Source: Colwellia sp. MB3u-41 (GTDB lineage: Bacteria; Pseudomonadota; Gammaproteobacteria; Enterobacterales; Alteromonadaceae). Taken from it: DNA of 64,000 nucleotides. The translations under genes were made by a program, and so were the position numbers. This document shows, piece after piece, positions 1 through 8,918 of the stretch. Position 1 is the stretch's first letter, and the number at the start of each line of letters is the position of its first letter. Where the stretch lies: contig NZ_JACGUT010000079.1 of the NCBI RefSeq assembly GCF_014076845.1, positions 372,001-436,000 on the forward strand, written 5' to 3'. A model generated the notes under the pieces. It was not told the DNA's origin and searched no databases. It worked only from the letters and a program-made list of their open reading frames with translations.

Positions 1-2597
1 TTGATTATTCGTGGCATTTTTATTGGGCGACTTATATGATAGCCTTGACCAAACTCACAACCAACGTTCTGCAATTTTTTCAACATTTCTTCTGACTCTA
101 TACCTTCTGCGACTAAGTGATAACCAAAGTTGCTACCTAAATCATGCAGCGCCTTCACCAAAGACAAATTTTTATCGTTGGTATTAAGTGTGCGAACAAA
201 ACTTCGGTCTAATTTGATAAACTCAAAAGGATAGTTATGTAAGAAGTTTAACGACGACGCCCCTGCACCGTAATCATCTAGCGCGAGTTTCACACCAAAA
301 TCTTTTAACCGACGTAAATTTTTCAGCGCTAGTTCACTCTGCTGAGCAAAAGCTGATTCATTAAATTCGAGAATTAATCGATGAGGTTCAATGTTAGTGT
401 CTTTAATTTGATTGATCAATTTATTAAGCTGGTTAGCTTGTATCAAATGACGTCCAGACAAATTAATACCGATAAAAGCATTATAATAGTCTTTACTTTG
501 TTGCCAACTTTTCAATTGCTCACTGACTTCTTTAATTACCCAAGCATCAATATCTAATATCATGCCTGTTTCTTCAGCCATGTATAAAAAATCACTTGGC
601 GTTAATATCCCTTTAGTAGGGTGCTGCCAACGTAATAACGCTTCAAAACCAATCGTATTAGTCAGTGATAAATTTGAAATTTGTTGGTAGTGAAGTTCAA
701 ACTGACCTTTGGTAATAGCAACACGTAATTCTTGTTCTAACGTCATACTCGCAATAAGTTGTTCTCGCATGCTTTCATCAAAAAAGACATAACGACCACG
801 TCCTAAATTTTTAGCTTGATACATGGCAGCATCAGCATCACGTAAAATCTCATGAGAATCTTTATAATGACTACTACATTGTGCAATACCTATACTCGCG
901 TTAGAGTAAAGTGTATGGCCACCTAAACTAAAAGGTTTAGCTATTGCTGTGATAATACGAGAAGCAACTTCTTCAATATCTTCTTGTAACTGCAAAGAGT
1001 CAAGTAAGATAACAAACTCATCGCCACCTAAACGCGCTAAAATATCATTATCTCTTACACAATCCTGTAACCGAAGCGCAATTTCGATAAGGAATTTATC
1101 TCCTGCATGATGTCCGAGTGTATCGTTGATCATTTTAAAACGATCTAAATCAATAAATAATACGGCAAAACGTTGATCAGGGTGACGTTTTAAATGTCGG
1201 AGTGAATAGCTCAACCTGTCTGAAAACATAGCTCTATTTGGTAGTTTAGTAAGCCCATCATGATGGGCCTCATAATAGAGTTGCGCTTCTGCTTTTCTTC
1301 TTTCGTCGATTTGCATGCGTAAATTTAGATTACTTGCCTGTAGTTCTTGTGTGCGTTGATTAACTGTTTTTTCTAATACTTCATTATTTATTTTAATTTC
1401 AGCTTGAGAGCGTTTACGTAAAATGGCTGTATCTACATGTTGGCTAATAAAACGCATTAGCTTTAAATCACTCCGTTGATAAGCTTGCGAGTCGTGATAA
1501 TGCTGAATAGCTAAAATACCAAAGATTTTTCCATCAGCCATTAAAGGTGCGGCAAGCCATGCTTGTGGCATTTTATTTTTAGGATAATCTAGTGTCAGGA
1601 GCTCGCTCCTTATTTCACCTTGTTCGGATAAATAGAAGACTTCGCCTTCTGAAATTAACGTTGGAGAAACCGCCTTTATCGCTAATTCTGTCAAACCAAA
1701 ACCTAACATTCTAGGGAGAGGGGAAGACACTCTTTCATCATCATAGTATGGAAAAGTAACGATTGAATGCTCTTCATTGTCGCTATCATCTAACAGGGCA
1801 ATATATAAATTTTTTGCAGGAAGTAATGTATTGATTTCTTTATGTATTGCGCGATAAAAGCAGTCTATATCTTGTGAGTTAGCCGTTATTTCTGAAATTG
1901 ATAACAATGCTTTGTGCATTTTTACTACTTTTTTACGTTCTGTAATTTCAAGTTGTAACTGCTTGTTGGCTTCTGTTAATTTATGTGTTCTTTGGATAAT
2001 ACTTTCTTCTAATAGTTCACGACTACGGACACGATCAATAGCGGTAACCAAGTGAATCGCAATAAATTCAAGTAACTGACAATCGCGTACATCAAAATAA
2101 AGTTTGTCATCATAACTTTGCAAAGCAAGAACACCAATAACCTGATTACCCCGTCTAAGTGGTACTCCTAACCAATCGACACACGATGAACCATACAAAA
2201 AAATATCACCTGACTTCTCCAGTGCTATACGTTCTTTGGCAGAACAATGCATTGACTTTTCATTATTAAAAACGATACCTGTTAAGCACTTTCGCCAATC
2301 AGTCACTTTTAAATGATCAAGTAAGCGCATTTCTTCAGGCTTATGGCAATGCGCAAGTTCTAGATTATGATCTGTATTAAGGAGGGTAATATGAAAACTA
2401 TCAGTCGTTAGTAAAGTTTTAATGACCGATTTAAGCTCAGCGTAAAAGGCTGCCATATCGGTAACGGTGCTTGCCAATTCAGACAATTGCAACAAACCCG
2501 ACTGCATAACTTTAACCTGACGATACTTTTTAAGTAAGGACCTTAATTTAGGAAGCTGACGTAATGCCAGAACATCTGCCTTTGCCTTCGATTCCAT
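1..2597 (-). CDS. GAF-GAF-GGDEF-EAL cyclic-di-GMP signalling protein (3' end cut)
   Basis: About 865 residues are visible from an ATG at 2597; the window edge removes only the last residues. Two GAF-like sensor regions (about residues 45-185 and 235-390), each followed by a short coiled stretch, precede a diguanylate cyclase domain with an intact GGDEF motif (near residue 523) and an EAL domain (EALLRW near 652). The EAL domain keeps the usual metal and catalytic signatures: NLS, LEFNES, LDDYGAG, IKLDRSF and VAEGIES. The protein could therefore both make and degrade c-di-GMP in the cytoplasm under control of an unknown GAF ligand. No transmembrane segment is seen. It is separated from upstream rpoH by that gene's terminator, so it is probably transcribed alone. 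The domain call is firm; which activity dominates is not known. Confidence 0.9.
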   Translation of the reverse strand, partial: MESKAKADVLALRQLPKLRSLLKKYRQVKVMQSGLLQLSELASTVTDMAAFYAELKSVIKTLLTTDSFHITLLNTDHNLELAHCHKPEEMRLLDHLKVTDWRKCLTGIVFNNEKSMHCSAKERIALEKSGDIFLYGSSCVDWLGVPLRRGNQVIGVLALQSYDDKLYFDVRDCQLLEFIAIHLVTAIDRVRSRELLEESIIQRTHKLTEANKQLQLEITERKKVVKMHKALLSISEITANSQDIDCFYRAIHKEINTLLPAKNLYIALLDDSDNEEHSIVTFPYYDDERVSSPLPRMLGFGLTELAIKAVSPTLISEGEVFYLSEQGEIRSELLTLDYPKNKMPQAWLAAPLMADGKIFGILAIQHYHDSQAYQRSDLKLMRFISQHVDTAILRKRSQAEIKINNEVLEKTVNQRTQELQASNLNLRMQIDERRKAEAQLYYEAHHDGLTKLPNRAMFSDRLSYSLRHLKRHPDQRFAVLFIDLDRFKMINDTLGHHAGDKFLIEIALRLQDCVRDNDILARLGGDEFVILLDSLQLQEDIEEVASRIITAIAKPFSLGGHTLYSNASIGIAQCSSHYKDSHEILRDADAAMYQAKNLGRGRYVFFDESMREQLIASMTLEQELRVAITKGQFELHYQQISNLSLTNTIGFEALLRWQHPTKGILTPSDFLYMAEETGMILDIDAWVIKEVSEQLKSWQQSKDYYNAFIGINLSGRHLIQANQLNKLINQIKDTNIEPHRLILEFNESAFAQQSELALKNLRRLKDFGVKLALDDYGAGASSLNFLHNYPFEFIKLDRSFVRTLNTNDKNLSLVKALHDLGSNFGYHLVAEGIESEEMLKKLQNVGCEFGQGYHISRPIKMPRII

Positions 2598-2841
2598 CTA
2601 GGCGATTCCATATCTAGTTATTAGTATTATTTTTAGGCTGTTAGTCTACCAAATTAATATCACTTGGCTAGTAACTTTATTTGAATTATTAATATCAATT
2701 TGGTATGTGCATGTTTTTTATACACATTAAGTCATAATTAAGACTATTATTATCAATGATAATATAGTTAAAACAGTCATATTGACCAGTACAAGCCATA
2801 TATAACTTCTTAATAAATAAGGTTATTGAAAATTCAGCCAT

Positions 2842-2867
2842 AAAAAAACCGACTTTCGTCGGTCTTT
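2842..2867 (-). terminator. rpoH intrinsic terminator
   Basis: A 6-bp GC-rich stem (2848-2853 with 2858-2863) with a 4-nt loop is followed on the minus strand by a run of seven T. It lies about 25 bp past the rpoH stop codon and separates rpoH from the c-di-GMP gene downstream. Confidence 0.85.
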
Positions 2868-2890
2868 TATGCAATGTTGTATAACAAAGA

Positions 2891-3754
2891 CTAAGCGGCC
2901 ATAGACCCTTTAAGCTTGTTAAGGGCATTTTTTTCTAATTGTCTTACACGCTCTGCTGAAATATGGTATTTATTTGCTAAATCTTGCAAAGTGGTTTTAT
3001 CTTCAGTTAACCAGCGAGTTCTTATAATATCTTGGCTACGCTCATCCAGAATGACTAAAGCATTAGATAAACGCTTGTTAGCATGAGCCGAGTGATTTTC
3101 GTCTTCAACCTGAACAGCGAGGTCTGACTGATGATCTTCAAGGTACAATGCTGGCGAATAACCACCACCCGCTGAGTTATCGACATCGTCAGATGACAAC
3201 TCAAAAGCCTGATCTTGGTTACTCATTCTAGATTCCATCTCTAAAACATCTTTAGGTGTAACACCGAGTGTTTCTGCAACATTATTAATTTCGTCATTAC
3301 TAAACCAACCTAAACGTTTTTTATTTTTACGAAGATTAAAAAACAGCTTACGTTGTGCCTTAGTCGTTGCTACTTTGACAATGCGCCAATTGCGTAGAAC
3401 AAATTCATGAATTTCGGCTTTTATCCAGTGAACAGCAAACGATACTAAACGAACACCAACCTCTGGGTTAAAACGTTTGACCGCTTTCATCAAGCCAACA
3501 TTACCTTCTTGTATCAAATCAGCTTGAGGTAAACCATAACCTGCGTAACCTTTAGCAACATGAATAACAAAACGCAAATGCGACATAATAAGCTCTTGTG
3601 CCGCTTGCAAATCATTTTCTGAATATAAACGAGTGGCGAGTTCATTCTCACGCTGCGCAGTAAGCATTGGTATGCTATAAGCAGACTGCATGTAAGATTC
3701 AATACTACCGCTACGTGGAACCGTTAGCGCCATTGATTGTATCGGTTTACTCAT
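2891..3754 (-). CDS. rpoH: RNA polymerase heat-shock sigma factor sigma-32
   Basis: A 287-residue sigma-70 family protein, close to the usual RpoH length (about 285). It carries region 2 ([14 protein letters not shown] near residue 80, with the -10-recognising segment after it), the RpoH-specific box QRKLFFNLR (about 132-140) and a C-terminal region 4 helix-turn-helix ([16 protein letters not shown]). It directs polymerase to chaperone and protease promoters. The start ATG has a purine-rich AGAGAGG ribosome site. In many gammaproteobacteria rpoH follows ftsYEX; here the ftsE-ftsX operon lies just beyond an inserted opposite-strand EAL-HDOD gene. Its own promoter probably lies in the 300-bp upstream gap. 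Confidence 0.97.
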   Translation of the reverse strand: MSKPIQSMALTVPRSGSIESYMQSAYSIPMLTAQRENELATRLYSENDLQAAQELIMSHLRFVIHVAKGYAGYGLPQADLIQEGNVGLMKAVKRFNPEVGVRLVSFAVHWIKAEIHEFVLRNWRIVKVATTKAQRKLFFNLRKNKKRLGWFSNDEINNVAETLGVTPKDVLEMESRMSNQDQAFELSSDDVDNSAGGGYSPALYLEDHQSDLAVQVEDENHSAHANKRLSNALVILDERSQDIIRTRWLTEDKTTLQDLANKYHISAERVRQLEKNALNKLKGSMAA

Positions 3755-4054
3755 TTTAAAAACCTCTCTTTATCGCTCTTTAATTACTCTTAAAAAATTC
3801 TTAACTTTCTAGCTCGCTATAATAGCATACATCGACCGTGTAGGCGAGCAACGCACCACACATTACCTTACAACACAAGACGAAACAACTCAGTCAAACA
3901 AATTTATCTGCTTTTTTTGTGTATATTTGTTAATATAAAAGACAATACAAACATTAACAGTTACAAAACAGTAACTTAACCTATAGTTAACAAGAGTATG
4001 AACATTACGTTAAGTATTTAATTAGCTTCAAAACAAACTTAAGAAGGTTATAAT
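3755..4054. promoter_or_regulatory. Divergent regulatory gap rpoH / EAL-HDOD gene
   Basis: This 300-bp non-coding, AT-rich stretch must hold promoters for both flanking genes. On the minus strand a TTGCTC (3846-3851) and TATGCT (3824-3829) pair 16 bp apart is a plausible sigma-70 promoter for rpoH. A good ribosome site (AAGAAGG, 4041-4047) serves the plus-strand gene. I see no strong hairpin, and the promoter call is only by eye. Confidence 0.4.
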
Positions 4055-5272
4055 TTGTACTCCTATGTCGCTCGTCAGCCAATCTTGGATCTTGCACAGA
4101 ATATCGTTGCGTATGAGTTGCTGTTTCGCGACGGAAAAAGTAACAGTTTTCCTGATATCGATCCAAATCAGGCAACATCTAATATACTAACCAACAACCA
4201 TTTAGCTTTAGGTTTAGAGCAAGTAACCGCTAACCTACCTGCTTATATTAACTTTCATGCAGATACATTAATTTTTAATTTCCCAAGCTTTCTCGATCCC
4301 AAAAATGTTGTATTAGAGATTTTAGAAGATGTGCCCATTACCCCTGAGCTTTTATCCGCCTGTAAATTACTTTATGAAAAAGGCTATAAATTAGCTTTAG
4401 ACGATTTTGATTTTGATGAAAAGTGGGAGGCCTTTTACCCTTTTATTGATATAATTAAAATTGATGTACTACAGTTTTCTATTTTAGAGATTAATAAACT
4501 TGTTAGAAAAATCAGTGAACTAGACGTAACGTTATTAGCTGAAAAAGTAGAAACATCACAACAATTTGAAAAATTAAAAATGCTTGGTTTTACGCTTTTT
4601 CAAGGTTACTTTTTTGCCAAGCCAGAAATGCTAAAACAACGAAAAATAACCACTGCAAAACAAAACATTCTTGAGCTAATTAGCCAAGCAAGCCAAATTG
4701 ATTTAAATATTAACAAAATAAGTGAAATTTTTGCTGTTGACCCCGGCTTAACCTATAAACTCTTACGTTTTATCAATAGTCCTACCTACGGAAGTAGCCA
4801 AGAAATAACATCGTTAAAACATGCTCTCGCTTATATTGGTCAAGTGGAGTTGAAAAAGTTTATTGCCTTGTTGGCTTTATCTGACTTGAGTTCAGATAAA
4901 AACCCAGAAATTATGCGTCTATCTTTAGCAAGAGCTAAGTTCTGTGAAAAAATCGCACTTTGTCGCTTTGAAAGTGAAAACCCACCTAAAGCTTTTTTAA
5001 CCGGTATATTATCGTTAATTGATAGTATTTTAGATCATGAATTAGAGTATGTACTAGGTGTTTTACCTATCCATGAAGGTATAAAAGCAGCATTAAGAAA
5101 CGAGCAAGGTGATCTCGGTAATTATCTGTCACTCGTTAAGCATATTGAGCAAGGTTTGTGGCAAGAAAGTGAAAAAATTGCCAATAAACTAGAAGTAGAC
5201 TCTAACATTTGTTTTGAAGCCTATATTAAATCACTTTGTTGGGCAGACGAAATGTTAGCTTGTGCCACTTAA
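4055..5272 (+). CDS. EAL-HDOD (YuxH-type) signalling protein
   Basis: A 405-residue protein with an N-terminal EAL-like domain (about 1-200) and a C-terminal HDOD domain (about 205-395). The EAL half looks catalytically dead: EAL has become ELL, the DDFGTG loop reads DDFDFD, and the AEGVE motif reads AEKVE. It probably binds c-di-GMP or a partner without hydrolysing it. HDOD domains lack the HD metal residues and act in signalling. The start is TTG, chosen because AAGAAGG lies 7 bp upstream and no in-frame ATG is nearby. It is encoded alone between rpoH and ftsX, on the opposite strand. The biological output is unknown. Confidence 0.85.
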   Translation: MYSYVARQPILDLAQNIVAYELLFRDGKSNSFPDIDPNQATSNILTNNHLALGLEQVTANLPAYINFHADTLIFNFPSFLDPKNVVLEILEDVPITPELLSACKLLYEKGYKLALDDFDFDEKWEAFYPFIDIIKIDVLQFSILEINKLVRKISELDVTLLAEKVETSQQFEKLKMLGFTLFQGYFFAKPEMLKQRKITTAKQNILELISQASQIDLNINKISEIFAVDPGLTYKLLRFINSPTYGSSQEITSLKHALAYIGQVELKKFIALLALSDLSSDKNPEIMRLSLARAKFCEKIALCRFESENPPKAFLTGILSLIDSILDHELEYVLGVLPIHEGIKAALRNEQGDLGNYLSLVKHIEQGLWQESEKIANKLEVDSNICFEAYIKSLCWADEMLACAT

Positions 5273-5291
5273 AAATCGTGGTTAGCTTTTA

Positions 5292-6278
5292 TTAATCTGC
5301 TGTCGGTTCTATTGCTCGAATGTGTTTGCGCACTGAAATATAACTTCCTGATAAGCCAAGGACAACGGCAAAAGATATCAGTGTTATCGCCTCTGAAAAA
5401 TTTAAACCACTAATAATAAAGTTACTGTGATATAAGTCAGTTAACTCAGAGAGTGCACCTGATAAATATCGCGCTAATACAGCAACACAAAACCATGTAA
5501 CCACACCGCCTAAAATTCCATACCAGGCACCGGCATATAGAAAAGGTCGCTGGATAAAGCTATCTGTTGCGCCTACAAGCTTCATAACTGCAATAGCATC
5601 TTTTTGACTTAAAATAGCTAAACGTATGGTATTACCAATAATAAGAACTACTGATAAACACAGTAATGCGCCAATACCCACAACAATATCTTCAATTAAT
5701 TTTGCGATAGCCTCTAGTCGAGAGAGCCATTCAAGATCTAATTTACCTTGCTGAACTTCTCGCTCTTTTTCTAATTTTAATAACAACTCACCTGCAGCTT
5801 GGGTTTGACTTGCTCGATTTGTTGGTGTGACGAGGAGTGTAGCCGGGAGAGGGTTTTTATCTAAATATTCTAACGCCTGCCCAAAGCCAGAGAGTGCTTT
5901 AAACTCTTTTAACGCTTGTTTGGCAGAGATATAGGTTACCTTAGAAACCTCAGGGTAAAGTTCAATTCGATGTATTAAGTTTTGTGCTGATTTATCTGTC
6001 ACTGATAACTTTAAAAATAAGCTGATTTCTGAAGCGGTATCCCACTGTTCACTAATCGCTTTAGCATTTTTAACAAATAAATGTAATGTGGCAGGCAAAG
6101 TCAAACTTATACCTAAAACTAAAACAGTCATTATCGAAGTGAAGGGAGTGCGCCATAAATCACCTAAACTACCTACCGCTTGTTGTATGTGCCGAATGAA
6201 TCGTGCTGTTATCTTTGCTGATAAAGGCTGTTTCTGTGAAGGCTGACCAAAGCGAGAAGGTTCATTCATCATTTTCAT
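5292..6278 (-). CDS. ftsX: Cell-division ABC transporter-like permease FtsX
   Basis: 328 residues with a cytoplasmic N-terminus, a first membrane segment near residues 45-70, a periplasmic domain of about 120 residues, then three membrane segments in the C-terminal FtsX domain (about 200-315). FtsEX sits at the divisome and links ATP hydrolysis in the cytoplasm to activation of peptidoglycan amidases through EnvC. The coding region overlaps the end of ftsE by 17 bp, so the two are translationally coupled. Gene order ftsY-ftsE-ftsX is the standard gammaproteobacterial one, though rpoH is now separated by an inverted gene. Confidence 0.96.
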   Translation of the reverse strand: MKMMNEPSRFGQPSQKQPLSAKITARFIRHIQQAVGSLGDLWRTPFTSIMTVLVLGISLTLPATLHLFVKNAKAISEQWDTASEISLFLKLSVTDKSAQNLIHRIELYPEVSKVTYISAKQALKEFKALSGFGQALEYLDKNPLPATLLVTPTNRASQTQAAGELLLKLEKEREVQQGKLDLEWLSRLEAIAKLIEDIVVGIGALLCLSVVLIIGNTIRLAILSQKDAIAVMKLVGATDSFIQRPFLYAGAWYGILGGVVTWFCVAVLARYLSGALSELTDLYHSNFIISGLNFSEAITLISFAVVLGLSGSYISVRKHIRAIEPTAD

Positions 6279-6960
6279 TCCTAACTTGTAAACCTTCTAT
6301 AATACCATCGGTGATCATGGAGCCTTGTTTAAGTGTTAGCGTTCGGTACTTCATTCGAGCAATAAGCCCAAGATCATGCGTAGCAATAAGCACCGTAACG
6401 CCAAAATCATTAAACTCTTCAAATAAGCGAATAATATCTAATGAAAGTTTAGGATCTAAATTCCCAGTAGGTTCATCGGCAAGAAGAATTAAAGGTTTAT
6501 TCACTAAAGCTCGTGCAATTCCAACCCTTTGCTGCTCTCCACCTGAAAGCATATTAGGAAAACAACGTAATTTGTCACTCAAATGTACTTTGTCTAAAGC
6601 AGCTTCAACTCTTTTTCGCGTTTCTTTATGACTGTAGCCTTCAATAACTAAAGGTAAAGCTACATTATCAAAAATAGTTCTATCCATTAACAGATTATGA
6701 TTTTGAAAAATCATTCCTATTTTACGTCGTGCATAGGGGATATCTTTATACTTGATATTCGATATTTCACTACCATTAATTTGGATTTTACCGTTTGTTG
6801 GTTTTTCCATTAAGCTCATAAGCTTTAAAAGCGTGCTTTTTCCTGCACCTGAGTGTCCTGTTAAAAATGCCATCTCACCCGAAGACAATTCAAAGCTGAC
6901 ATTTTTAAGAGCTAAAAATCCACCTGGGTAGGTTTTACTGACATTGTTAAAGCGGATCAT
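6262..6960 (-). CDS. ftsE: Cell-division ATP-binding protein FtsE
   Basis: A 232-residue ABC ATPase with Walker A GHSGAGKST (residues 35-43), the signature LSGGEQQR, and Walker B LILLADEPTGNLD. It forms the cytoplasmic ATPase of the FtsEX complex that controls septal peptidoglycan hydrolysis. Length and motifs match the family closely, except for a C-terminal tail about ten residues longer than in E. coli. It lies downstream of ftsY across a 72-bp gap with no clear terminator, so one transcript is likely. Confidence 0.97.
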   Translation of the reverse strand: MIRFNNVSKTYPGGFLALKNVSFELSSGEMAFLTGHSGAGKSTLLKLMSLMEKPTNGKIQINGSEISNIKYKDIPYARRKIGMIFQNHNLLMDRTIFDNVALPLVIEGYSHKETRKRVEAALDKVHLSDKLRCFPNMLSGGEQQRVGIARALVNKPLILLADEPTGNLDPKLSLDIIRLFEEFNDFGVTVLIATHDLGLIARMKYRTLTLKQGSMITDGIIEGLQVRNENDE

Positions 6961-7032
6961 AAAATAGTTACACTCTTACTTTTGTTATTATTCTTAATAG
7001 TTTGATCGGACATCAAAACCATACCGTAAATG

Positions 7033-8157
7033 TTATGTTTCTTGAGTGAACAAGGCGTCAATAAAATCATTACCATTAAACGGACGTAAATCATCAATAC
7101 CTTCACCGACACCTAAATAGCGAATAGGTATGGCATTTTTATCCGCAACAGCAAAAACAACACCACCTTTAGCTGTTCCATCAAGCTTGGTTATTGTTAA
7201 ACCCGTTAAACCAACCGCTTCATTAAATAATTTAGTTTGACTCAATGCGTTTTGCCCTGTGCCTGCATCAAGAGTCAACATCACTTCATGGGGGGCTTTA
7301 TCATCAATTTTTTTCATGACACGCACCACTTTCTTTAATTCGTCCATTAAGTGACTCTTGTTCTGTAATCTACCGGCAGTATCAGCAATCAGTACATCGA
7401 CACCACGAGCCTTAGCTGCACTAATAGCATCAAAGATAACAGAAGCGCTGTCTGCACCCGTATGCTGAGCAATGACTGGAATATCATTACGCTCTCCCCA
7501 TACTTGCAATTGTTCAACAGCTGCCGCTCTAAAAGTGTCGCCTGCCGCTAGCATTACTGATTTACCTTCAGCTTGAAATTTTTTCGCTAGCTTACCAATA
7601 GTCGTCGTTTTACCCACACCATTGACACCAACCATTAAAATAACATAAGGACCAGCATCATTATCAAGCACTAACGGCACACTAACGGGTTCAATAATTT
7701 TCTTCAATTCTTCTTTTAGTAAGTCGTATAACGCTTCAGCATTTTTAAGCTGTTTACGTGATGCACTTTCTGTTAACGATTTAATAATTTTGGTGGTGGT
7801 TTCAATGCCAACATCCGCCAGTAACAAGTGAGTTTCGAGTTCTTCAAATAACTCGTCATCAATCTTTTTACCACTGAATAAGCTAAATATTCCACCACCG
7901 ATATTTTGTCGGGTTTTAGTGAGACCTTGTTTTAAACGAGTGAAAAAACCCGTTTTAACTGGCTCTGGCTCTGGCTCTGGCTCTGCAAGTATATTTTCAG
8001 GACCAACCTCACCGATAGCAAGACTTTCATCTTGATTTTTATCAATTATTTTTTCAGAAATATCACGTATTTCTTCTGAATTTTTAATTGCATCAGTAAC
8101 TTCTTCTTGCTGACGCCCCAAACCTAACCAGGAAAACATACCTTTTTTCTTCGACAT
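7033..8157 (-). CDS. ftsY: Signal recognition particle receptor FtsY
   Basis: With the ATG at 8157 the protein has 374 residues. A start nine codons further up (8184) is possible, but the chosen one begins with the typical MSKKKGMFSWLG membrane-targeting patch. An acidic A domain (about 20-75) contains a glutamate-proline run encoded by a perfect hexamer repeat. It is followed by the N domain and the SRP GTPase G domain with GVNGVGKTTTIGKLA, DTAGR and TKLDG motifs. FtsY docks SRP-ribosome complexes at the inner membrane for co-translational insertion. First gene of the ftsYEX operon, divergent from rsmD. Confidence 0.97.
   Translation of the reverse strand: MSKKKGMFSWLGLGRQQEEVTDAIKNSEEIRDISEKIIDKNQDESLAIGEVGPENILAEPEPEPEPVKTGFFTRLKQGLTKTRQNIGGGIFSLFSGKKIDDELFEELETHLLLADVGIETTTKIIKSLTESASRKQLKNAEALYDLLKEELKKIIEPVSVPLVLDNDAGPYVILMVGVNGVGKTTTIGKLAKKFQAEGKSVMLAAGDTFRAAAVEQLQVWGERNDIPVIAQHTGADSASVIFDAISAAKARGVDVLIADTAGRLQNKSHLMDELKKVVRVMKKIDDKAPHEVMLTLDAGTGQNALSQTKLFNEAVGLTGLTITKLDGTAKGGVVFAVADKNAIPIRYLGVGEGIDDLRPFNGNDFIDALFTQET
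7961..7984. repeat. Four-copy hexanucleotide repeat inside ftsY
   Basis: GGCTCT is repeated four times without error on the plus strand. On the ftsY strand it encodes alternating Glu-Pro at about residues 58-66 of the acidic A domain. The unit is a multiple of three, so copy-number change would lengthen or shorten the linker without breaking the frame. Confidence 0.9.
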
Positions 8158-8272
8158 AACAATAAATTCTTCTCTGACCATCATTTTGATGGCAATAGTT
8201 CACTAAACAAGGATAAAATCATCGCTATAGTAGCACCTAAAAACAATACAAAAAACAAAAGCTGAGTAAGAT

Positions 8273-8857
8273 ATGAACAAACAACGTAAACAATCAGCAA
8301 AACCAAACAATAAGGGCAGTATTCGCATTATTGCCGGTTTACATCGAGGTAGAAAGCTTCCTGTTTTAGTGGCTAAAGGTTTAAGACCAACGACTGATAG
8401 AGTAAAAGAAACTGTATTTAATTGGTTGATGCCCTTTATTCAAGACAGCACCTGTTTAGATTGCTTCGCAGGATCTGGTGGTCTAGGTTTTGAGGCATTA
8501 TCTAGGGGAGCGAGCCATGTTAACTTTGTCGAATTGAACAAATTTGCCGTTCAACAATTAAAAGAAAATCAGCAGTTACTAAAAGCAAATAATATTTCAG
8601 TTATGCAAAGTGACGCCTTAAGTTTTATTCGGCACAATACGCAAAAATTTGATGTGGTTTTTTTAGATCCTCCTTTTCGAAAAAACTTTATTGAGCAAAC
8701 AGCTACTTTACTCAACGAAAAAAGTTTGGCTGCCAATGCATTGATTTATATAGAAATGGAGAGTGAACATAATAATCAAAAACTGCCATTAAATTGGAAA
8801 TTATTGAAAGAGAAAATAGCAGGACAAGTTATTTATCGCTTATATCAAAAAATGTAA
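8273..8857 (+). CDS. rsmD: 16S rRNA (guanine966-N2)-methyltransferase RsmD
   Basis: A 194-residue class I SAM methyltransferase. It shows the RIIAGLHRGRKLPV start, the RPTTDRVKETVFNWL motif, a SAM loop DCFAGSGGLGFEALSRGA, and the catalytic DPPF tetrad (VVFLDPPFRKN). It methylates G966 of 16S rRNA in the assembled small-subunit head. Transcribed divergently from ftsY, as in E. coli. A long inverted repeat begins four bases past its stop codon. Confidence 0.95.
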   Translation: MNKQRKQSAKPNNKGSIRIIAGLHRGRKLPVLVAKGLRPTTDRVKETVFNWLMPFIQDSTCLDCFAGSGGLGFEALSRGASHVNFVELNKFAVQQLKENQQLLKANNISVMQSDALSFIRHNTQKFDVVFLDPPFRKNFIEQTATLLNEKSLAANALIYIEMESEHNNQKLPLNWKLLKEKIAGQVIYRLYQKM

Positions 8858-8861
8858 GATC

Positions 8862-8912
8862 ACATCCGCAGGTGAGAGTTTATGGGTAACAATAACTCTC
8901 ATCTGTGGATGT
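8862..8912 (+). terminator. Long hairpin at the 3' end of rsmD
   Basis: Arms 8862-8880 and 8894-8912 form a 19-bp stem with a 13-nt loop. In plus-strand RNA every position pairs, two of them as G-U; the minus-strand transcript would have A-C mismatches at those two. This suggests function in the rsmD message. The following T-run is weak, so it may be a 3' stabiliser or a poor terminator rather than a classical one. It also lies just past the stop of the convergent serine hydrolase gene. Confidence 0.6.
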
Positions 8913-8918
8913 CCTATG

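Noticed and set aside
2695-2928. A 77-residue minus-strand frame over the rpoH 3' end
   Set aside because: It runs through the rpoH terminator and overlaps rpoH in another frame; no ribosome site and no family resemblance.
3755-3900. RNA thermometer in the rpoH leader
   Set aside because: E. coli-type control uses the 5' coding region structure; I could not trace a convincing pairing by eye.
6203-6631. A 142-residue plus-strand frame across ftsX/ftsE
   Set aside because: Antisense to two certain genes, with no start signals.
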